DNA of 64,000 nt, taken from Lewinellaceae bacterium. Its GTDB lineage: Bacteria; Bacteroidota; Bacteroidia; Chitinophagales; Saprospiraceae. The notes below the pieces were generated by a model that saw only the letters and a program-made list of their open reading frames with translations, had not been told where the DNA came from and did not search any database. Where the stretch lies: assembly GCA_020636405.1 (NCBI GenBank), contig JACJXW010000010.1:186001-250000 (forward strand). Reading direction: 5' to 3'. Below, one piece after another: positions 61,574 to 64,000 of this stretch (within the stretch, counting starts at the first letter, position 1; the number at the start of each line of letters is the position of its first letter). The position numbers and the translations under genes are program-made.

Positions 61574-62827
61574 ATGAGTAAGGTGGAACTGCTGGCTCCC
61601 GTAGGCTCGTTCGATGCACTGAGGGCGGCTATGGATGCAGGCGCTGATTCGGTGTACTTTGGACTGGAACAGCTCAACATGAGAGCCCGTTCTGCCTATA
61701 ACTTCGTCATTTCCGACCTGCCCCGGATACAAGGCCTCTGTGCCCGAAAAGGCATGCGCACCTATTTGGCCCTGAATACTATCCTTTACAACCATGACCT
61801 TTCCCTGATGAAACGCGCGGTAGATGCCGCCCGGGAAACTGGCATCGACGCCGTCATTGCCATGGACCCGGCCGTGCTGCTGTACGCCCGCGAGAAGGAA
61901 ATGCCCGTACATATTTCCACTCAGGCCAATATCACCAATATTGAAGCTGTGCAATTCTACGCTCCCTACGCAGAGGCCATGGTCTTGTCCCGGGAGTTAA
62001 CCCTGGGACAAGTCGGCAATATCTGTCAGCAGATCCGGAAAATGGGTATCAAAGGGCCCGACGGAAGGGAAGTGCGCATCGAGGTATTTGCCCATGGCGC
62101 CCTGTGTATGGCGGTTTCAGGAAAATGTTACCTCAGCCTGCACACCCATAATGCCTCCGCCAACCGCGGCGCCTGTAAGCAGAACTGCCGGAGGAGTTAC
62201 ACGGTAAAAGATGAAGAGGGCAATGAGTTGCGCATCGAGAATGAATACATCCTATCACCCAAAGACCTGGCGACCATCAGTTTCCTCGACCAACTGGCCA
62301 ATACCGGAATCGGCATTCTCAAGATCGAAGGGCGCAGCAAAGGGCCTGATTATGTCTATGAAACTGTTGGTTGCTACCGGGAAGCGCTGTCTGCTATCGC
62401 CGATGGCAGCTACGGGCCGGAAAAAATAGACGGTTGGCTCCAGCGCCTTCAACGCGTCTACAACCGGGGATTCTGGGGAGGGTATTACCTGGGGCAGAAA
62501 CTGGGCGAATGGACGGATGCGCCGGGCTCCAAAGCCACTGAACACAAGATACTTATCGGATCGGGCATCAAGTATTTCAGCAAGCTCAAAGTCGGAGAAT
62601 TCAAATTACAGTCCGGCAATATTAAAATAGGCGACGAAGTGCTCATCACCGGGCCCACAACGGGCCTGGTAAGGGCACAGGTCAAAAGCCTGCATCTCAA
62701 TAACGTCCCGGTAGAAAGCATCTTTCGGCGCGGCGTCCATTTTTCCATGCCTGTGGACAAAAAGGTTAGGCCATCCGATAAATTATATAAGATAGAACAT
62801 GATCCAGATCGCCTTTCTGAGGAATAA
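61574..62827 (+). CDS. U32-family protein (TrhP/YegQ-like)
   Basis: 417 residues from ATG 61574; upstream codons are non-homologous. The protein has the U32 TIM-barrel signature (ELLAPVGSFDALRAAMDAGADSVYFGL split across the start) and the Cys-containing segment EVFAHGALCMAVSGKCYLS, followed by GACKQNCRRSY. These cysteines bind an Fe-S cluster in tRNA-hydroxylating U32 proteins (TrhP makes 5-hydroxyuridine at tRNA position 34). It was long annotated as a collagenase-type peptidase, but a tRNA role fits better. Its 3' end overlaps the ferredoxin gene by 29 bases, suggesting an electron donor. Confidence 0.9.
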   Translation: MSKVELLAPVGSFDALRAAMDAGADSVYFGLEQLNMRARSAYNFVISDLPRIQGLCARKGMRTYLALNTILYNHDLSLMKRAVDAARETGIDAVIAMDPAVLLYAREKEMPVHISTQANITNIEAVQFYAPYAEAMVLSRELTLGQVGNICQQIRKMGIKGPDGREVRIEVFAHGALCMAVSGKCYLSLHTHNASANRGACKQNCRRSYTVKDEEGNELRIENEYILSPKDLATISFLDQLANTGIGILKIEGRSKGPDYVYETVGCYREALSAIADGSYGPEKIDGWLQRLQRVYNRGFWGGYYLGQKLGEWTDAPGSKATEHKILIGSGIKYFSKLKVGEFKLQSGNIKIGDEVLITGPTTGLVRAQVKSLHLNNVPVESIFRRGVHFSMPVDKKVRPSDKLYKIEHDPDRLSEE

Positions 62828-63044
62828 GTGCATCGGGTGCTATGCCTGCGTAGAGGCCGCCCCGCAGCATTGGATAATGTCGGAGGTGGACGGCAAAAGT
62901 TGCCTGCGCAAAGGGCAGCGAAAAGGCGCCTTTTACCTGAAAAACACTTCGATCGTAGAACACGAAGCCATTCAGCGGGCAGCACGCAACTGCCCGGCAA
63001 GGATCATTAAAATAAAGGTATTGGGAAAAGAGGTAAAGGGTTAG
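62799..63044 (+). CDS. 4Fe-4S single-cluster ferredoxin-like protein
   Basis: 81 residues. CIGCYAC gives C11, C14 and C17 and a fourth, C65, sits in NCPARII, so a [4Fe-4S] cluster of the bacterial single-cluster ferredoxin type is expected. C35 is an extra cysteine. The 29-base overlap with the U32 gene indicates co-translation; the U32-ferredoxin order is a pairing I recall from Bacteroidota. It may deliver electrons for the U32 tRNA reaction. The stop overlaps the stop of the following convergent gene by two bases. Confidence 0.88.
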   Translation: MIQIAFLRNKCIGCYACVEAAPQHWIMSEVDGKSCLRKGQRKGAFYLKNTSIVEHEAIQRAARNCPARIIKIKVLGKEVKG

Positions 63045-63997
63045 GACAATTTCATGCCTTCCTCCACCAAAAGTTTCTTGGTCATAAGGATACCGTCGGC
63101 CTCGCTGCCTTCGCCCTCGAATTCAATGCCGATGTGTCCGGTATATCCGGCATCTTTGACCAGTTTAAGAATGCGGCCGTAGTCCATGGTGGTTTCCTTG
63201 CCCTGCTCGTCGAAAGCATAAGACTTGGCGCTCACGCCTTTGGCAAAAGGCAAAAGGTCGTGCATCCCATCGTAGCGGTTGTACTCATTAATGCATTTCC
63301 CATCCTCTCCTTTTTCGATACAGAAGTTTCCGAAATCGGGCAGCGTACCGACATTGGGCCGTCCAAGTGCACTCATGATGAAGGAGAGCCATCGCCCATC
63401 GGAGGAAAAACCGCCATGGTTTTCGACCAGTACGTTGAGTTGAAGTTGTGCGGCATAGTCGCCCAGTTGTTGCAGGCTGCGGAGGGCCGCCTGCGCCACG
63501 TCGCTGGGATCTCCAGAACCGGCAGCATTCACGCGAATAGAGTGGCACCCTAAAGTTTTAGCGGCATCCAGCCATTTGTAATGATTGGTAACGGCCTGGG
63601 CGCGGGCCTCGTCGTCGGTGCTTCCCAGGTCTCCTTCGCCATCGATCATGATGAGCAAGCTTTTGACGCCGTTGTCATCGGCCCGCTTTTTCATTTCAGC
63701 GAGGTAGGCCTGGTCTTTGGCCTTATCCTGGAAAAACTGTGAAACATATTCGACCGCACTGATGCCGAAATCTTCCTTCGCCATACGCGCAAAGTCGAGG
63801 TTATCGATCTTGCCTGCCTTGAGGGCTTTGTGCAGAGACCACTGAGCCAGGGAGATCTTGAAGAAAAGCCCTTCGGGGATATCCACATTTTCCACATTGC
63901 TGCTGCCCTCACTACTGCAGGAGGAAAGCCCGTAAAGAGATAAGCCGGCAACGATCAGGCCGGAGTCGCGGAGGAAGGTACGTCTGGATCTTTGCAT
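63041..63997 (-). CDS. Exported TIM-barrel sugar isomerase/epimerase-like lipoprotein
   Basis: 318 residues. The N-terminus RSRRTFLRDSGLIVAGLSL is a twin-arginine signal and is followed by LSSCSS, a lipobox, so the protein is probably a Tat-exported lipoprotein. The rest is an AP-endonuclease-2/xylose-isomerase-like TIM barrel (VLVENHGG, GTLPDFGNFC and HIGIEFEGEG carry acidic and His residues typical of metal sites). Such exported members are frequent in Bacteroidota sugar loci, with the substrate mostly unknown. The complete gene lies inside the window; nothing upstream is visible. Confidence 0.9.
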   Translation of the reverse strand: MQRSRRTFLRDSGLIVAGLSLYGLSSCSSEGSSNVENVDIPEGLFFKISLAQWSLHKALKAGKIDNLDFARMAKEDFGISAVEYVSQFFQDKAKDQAYLAEMKKRADDNGVKSLLIMIDGEGDLGSTDDEARAQAVTNHYKWLDAAKTLGCHSIRVNAAGSGDPSDVAQAALRSLQQLGDYAAQLQLNVLVENHGGFSSDGRWLSFIMSALGRPNVGTLPDFGNFCIEKGEDGKCINEYNRYDGMHDLLPFAKGVSAKSYAFDEQGKETTMDYGRILKLVKDAGYTGHIGIEFEGEGSEADGILMTKKLLVEEGMKLS

Positions 63998-64000
63998 AGG

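Noticed and set aside
1..64000. CRISPR arrays, tRNA/rRNA genes, complete insertion sequences, prophage
   Set aside because: Intergenic regions were read on both strands; no regularly spaced repeats, cloverleaf sequence, transposase or phage structural gene was recognised. A covariance search would be decisive for RNA genes.

Overview
The window is a 64 kb piece of a Bacteroidota chromosome, most probably from the Saprospiria (Lewinella/Phaeodactylibacter-like). The call rests on Bacteroidota-restricted families (DUF4290, DUF4270, a T9SS type A sorting domain, DUF5916), TAnnTTTG-type -7 boxes, many lipoproteins and outer-membrane barrels, a fairly high GC content for the phylum, and a mevalonate-type GHMP kinase. 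I saw no rRNA, tRNA, CRISPR array, complete IS or prophage.

Layout. 0-11.9 kb is core envelope biogenesis: mreC-mreD-mrdA, a CapA-like phosphoesterase, folA, DUF2851, then a divergent pair of units (MurU-like nucleotidyltransferase/DUF554 on minus; lpxK-acyltransferase-GT2-ECF sigma on plus). 12-21.5 kb holds mostly exported or lipid-anchored enzymes (GH20, RidA-like lipoprotein, DUF3089, Tat-exported aminotransferase, glucosaminidase, GH127-like) plus tag. 21.6-22.2 kb is a VapBC toxin-antitoxin module. 22.3-27.7 kb carries gabD, DUF5916 and a MATE exporter. 27.7-33.8 kb is an FNR-like regulator with four cysteines beside a two-gene NAD-linked molybdenum formate dehydrogenase. 33.8-36.1 kb is an AT-richer accessory island with a three-Cys-motif protein and its TcmP partner. 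36.1-45.5 kb returns to core genes (murA, DUF4290, glmS, DUF4270, a half-length GlgA-like protein, panC, panD), with a T9SS cargo gene placed between panC and panD. 45.6-48.2 kb has a serine hydrolase and a small membrane-anchored toxin-tail-like protein with a possible immunity partner. 48.5-54.9 kb has a fused E1 2-oxoacid dehydrogenase, a GHMP kinase-IMPase-phosphatase-HIT operon and moaE. 55-59.6 kb is a set of barrel proteins around an ECF sigma/anti-sigma pair. The end holds lptC-CorC, a U32 protein with an overlapping ferredoxin, and a Tat-lipobox TIM-barrel protein.

How they work together. The MreCD/PBP2, MurA, GlmS, LpxK, LptC and acyltransferase genes build wall and LPS. The exported hydrolases suggest scavenging of amino-sugar and arabinose-type glycans. 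Formate dehydrogenase needs molybdopterin, and moaE lies 20 kb away. The most interesting accessory items are the TcmP/three-Cys pair, the orphan toxin-like pair, the possible periplasmic RidA plus PLP-enzyme combination, and an array of hairpins that keep similar loops while their stems change and stay paired.
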